From contig NAJO01000098.1 of the NCBI GenBank assembly GCA_002077065.1, positions 1-44,866 of the forward strand: a stretch of DNA of 44,866 nt. The letters run 5' to 3'. Position 1 is the stretch's first letter. Each line of letters opens with the position of its first letter. A model generated the notes under the pieces. The model ran no database searches and was not told where the DNA came from. It worked only from the letters and a program-made list of their open reading frames with translations. A program made the position numbers and the translations under genes. This DNA is from Cryoendolithus antarcticus (lineage: Eukaryota > Ascomycota > Dothideomycetes > Cladosporiales > Cladosporiaceae). Of the stretch, positions 43,938 to 44,866 are shown in pieces.

Positions 43938-44675
43938 ATGCAGTCCGTACATGAGCTCCCCGGTGAATCTCCCGAAACAAGGGCGGTACGCAGCAAGATT
44001 GCCTTGGCTTGCAACACTTGCAGAGAACGCAAGTCGGTATGCTGAGCACTCCCGCGACGAGACGCGCATCACAAGATCTAATACGGTGTTGCAGCGTTGC
44101 GATGGCCGGCGACCGACATGTACTCATTGCACCAACGTTAAGCTTGAATGCTTCTATCGGCCGATGCCTATGGCAGTGGAGAAGTACGATCTGACCTGAA
44201 TTTCTCAGTGTCAGTGACTTGTAAGCAATGACTGAGACGCTACAGTGAAAGCGGCTTGGCGAGCAGACTCGAGGCCGTCGAGTCACGCCTCGCTCAACTG
44301 GAGCAGCGAACCATTACCTCCACTCTCGTGCGTGGCTTCAAAGCACGTCTCGCTGACGATGGTGGTGCCTTTCAGCGGGTGCCCATGCCCATTTTCCACA
44401 CTGCCGCCTCGCACAAAATGTACCAGTACTGGCCTCGTCTGCGCATCAATCTTTCCCTCGATGGCTTCGATCCACTGCAATATCAGAGGCAATGTAAGCT
44501 GAATGACCACCTAGTTGTCAGGGAACACGCCCAACTGATTCTTGGTAGGCGATGTAAGTCGAGTGCTCATAGTCAAGGTGCTCCAGTCGCGCTGCTAACG
44601 ACAGCCCGTCTCAGGAAGCCGATAGCTCTCGTAAGTCCGCCGCTGCATGTTCTGCTGCACTGTACTAGTAACTGA
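43938..44675 (+). CDS. Zn(II)2Cys6 transcription factor, 5' part
   Basis: ATG at 43938 opens exon 1 (33 codons, ending IALACNTCRERKS). A 58-bp intron follows (gtatgc ... ttgcag, 44037-44094). Exon 2 (RCDGRRPTCTHCTNVKLECF) completes the zinc cluster. A 62-bp intron (gtacga ... gactgag ... ctacag, 44184-44245) leads to exon 3, with a short coiled coil (LASRLEAVESRLAQLEQR) and PIFHTAASHKMYQYWPRLRI. This H-T-A-x-S-H-K-x-x-x-Y-W-P-R-L-R-I box is widely shared by fungal Zn-cluster regulators. Both introns are canonical and in phase and no lesion is seen up to about 44493. A gtaagc there may be a third donor, because the conserved sense fades after FDPLQYQRQ. The large regulatory domain would lie beyond the window or is lost. 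Confidence 0.8.
44037..44094 (+). other. Intron 1 of the edge Zn-cluster gene
   Basis: Donor gtatgc, acceptor ttgcag, 58 bp, phase 0. It interrupts the zinc cluster between Ser and the third Cys region, a common intron position in this family. Confidence 0.8.
44184..44245 (+). other. Intron 2 of the edge Zn-cluster gene
   Basis: Donor gtacga, branch-like gactgag and acceptor ctacag, 62 bp, phase 2. It removes the TGA that otherwise ends exon 2 at about 44200. Confidence 0.7.
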
Positions 44676-44866
44676 TCCGGAACAGTTGTCGACGGCATTG
44701 CCGAGGCCGCGCAGAGCACCGTTCGTGTCTCAATAGTAACCGAACACGTTCGAGTACGCATCGATCTTATGCAGCCGCCGAGGCAGTGTGCGAGTGCTTG
44801 CTGACAAGACCTAGCGAATGTACCACCAGACGAATGTCGTACCACAGACGATTACCTTCTTCCTGC

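Overview
The window looks like nuclear DNA of a filamentous ascomycete (Pezizomycotina). Dothideomycetes is my guess, but it is only an inference. Supporting signs are short spliceosomal introns (49-75 bp, GT-AG with CTAAC/CTGAC-like branch sites), Zn(II)2Cys6 regulators, a fungal-type protein kinase, a BTB gene, a Fot1/pogo transposase and DUF3435 tyrosine-recombinase genes. I saw no operons, Shine-Dalgarno sites, CRISPR arrays, tRNA or rRNA.

Most of the window is a gene and transposon graveyard. From left to right: a Ty3/gypsy Gag relic (about 0.9-1.4 kb); a decayed mRNA guanylyltransferase gene (2.2-3.4 kb, minus) whose catalytic lysine codon now reads Glu; unrecognised minus-strand coding relics (3.9-6.7 kb); one copy of a dispersed repeat (7.74-8.0 kb); a decayed Rab geranylgeranyltransferase alpha-subunit gene (BET4 type, 8.9-9.96 kb) that keeps an intron; and a secreted parallel beta-helix protein (10.2-11.4 kb, minus) with an intron and one apparent frameshift. 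A coiled-coil protein with an intact 301-codon 3' frame follows (15.6-17.0 kb), then a Fot1/pogo transposase relic (17.1-17.9 kb). An intact-looking two-exon gene of unknown function (18.6-19.4 kb, minus) lies tail-outward beside a 5'-truncated DUF3435 C-terminus (19.5-20.2 kb, plus). Next are a Zn-cluster gene with a broken splice acceptor (21.0-21.6 kb), the second dispersed-repeat copy (22.5-22.7 kb), a second Gag relic (23.2-24.1 kb) and the 3' end of a dynamin-like gene (24.8-25.4 kb).

The right third has the healthiest genes. It holds an intact BTB/POZ gene (28.0-28.9 kb), a WD40 3' end of NLR type (29.5-29.8 kb), an F-box gene with two lesions (30.3-31.8 kb), an unrecognised relic (31.9-32.6 kb), an ankyrin-like fragment and an intact fungal protein kinase (34.8-35.7 kb, minus). 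After these come a nearly full-length DUF3435 (Starship-captain family) gene with several lesions (37.0-39.3 kb), a metallophosphoesterase relic lacking its GNHE motif (39.6-40.2 kb), the 3' end of an NmrA/isoflavone-reductase-like gene (42.3-42.7 kb), a membrane-segment ORF (42.8-43.5 kb, minus) and the 5' part of a Zn(II)2Cys6 regulator (43.9 kb to the edge).

Two themes stand out. First, copies of normally essential, single-copy genes (capping enzyme, BET4) are decaying here; BET4 still carries an intron, so it was duplicated as DNA and a working copy should exist elsewhere. Second, signalling, ubiquitin-adaptor and NLR-type genes (BTB, F-box, WD40, ankyrin, kinase) are packed between transposable elements and a captain-type recombinase. 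A short inverted repeat (26.8 and 33.6 kb) brackets part of this block. That layout fits accessory or Starship-like cargo, but I cannot see element boundaries. Damage is mostly small indels rather than the C-to-T swamping of heavy RIP, so part of it could be assembly error.
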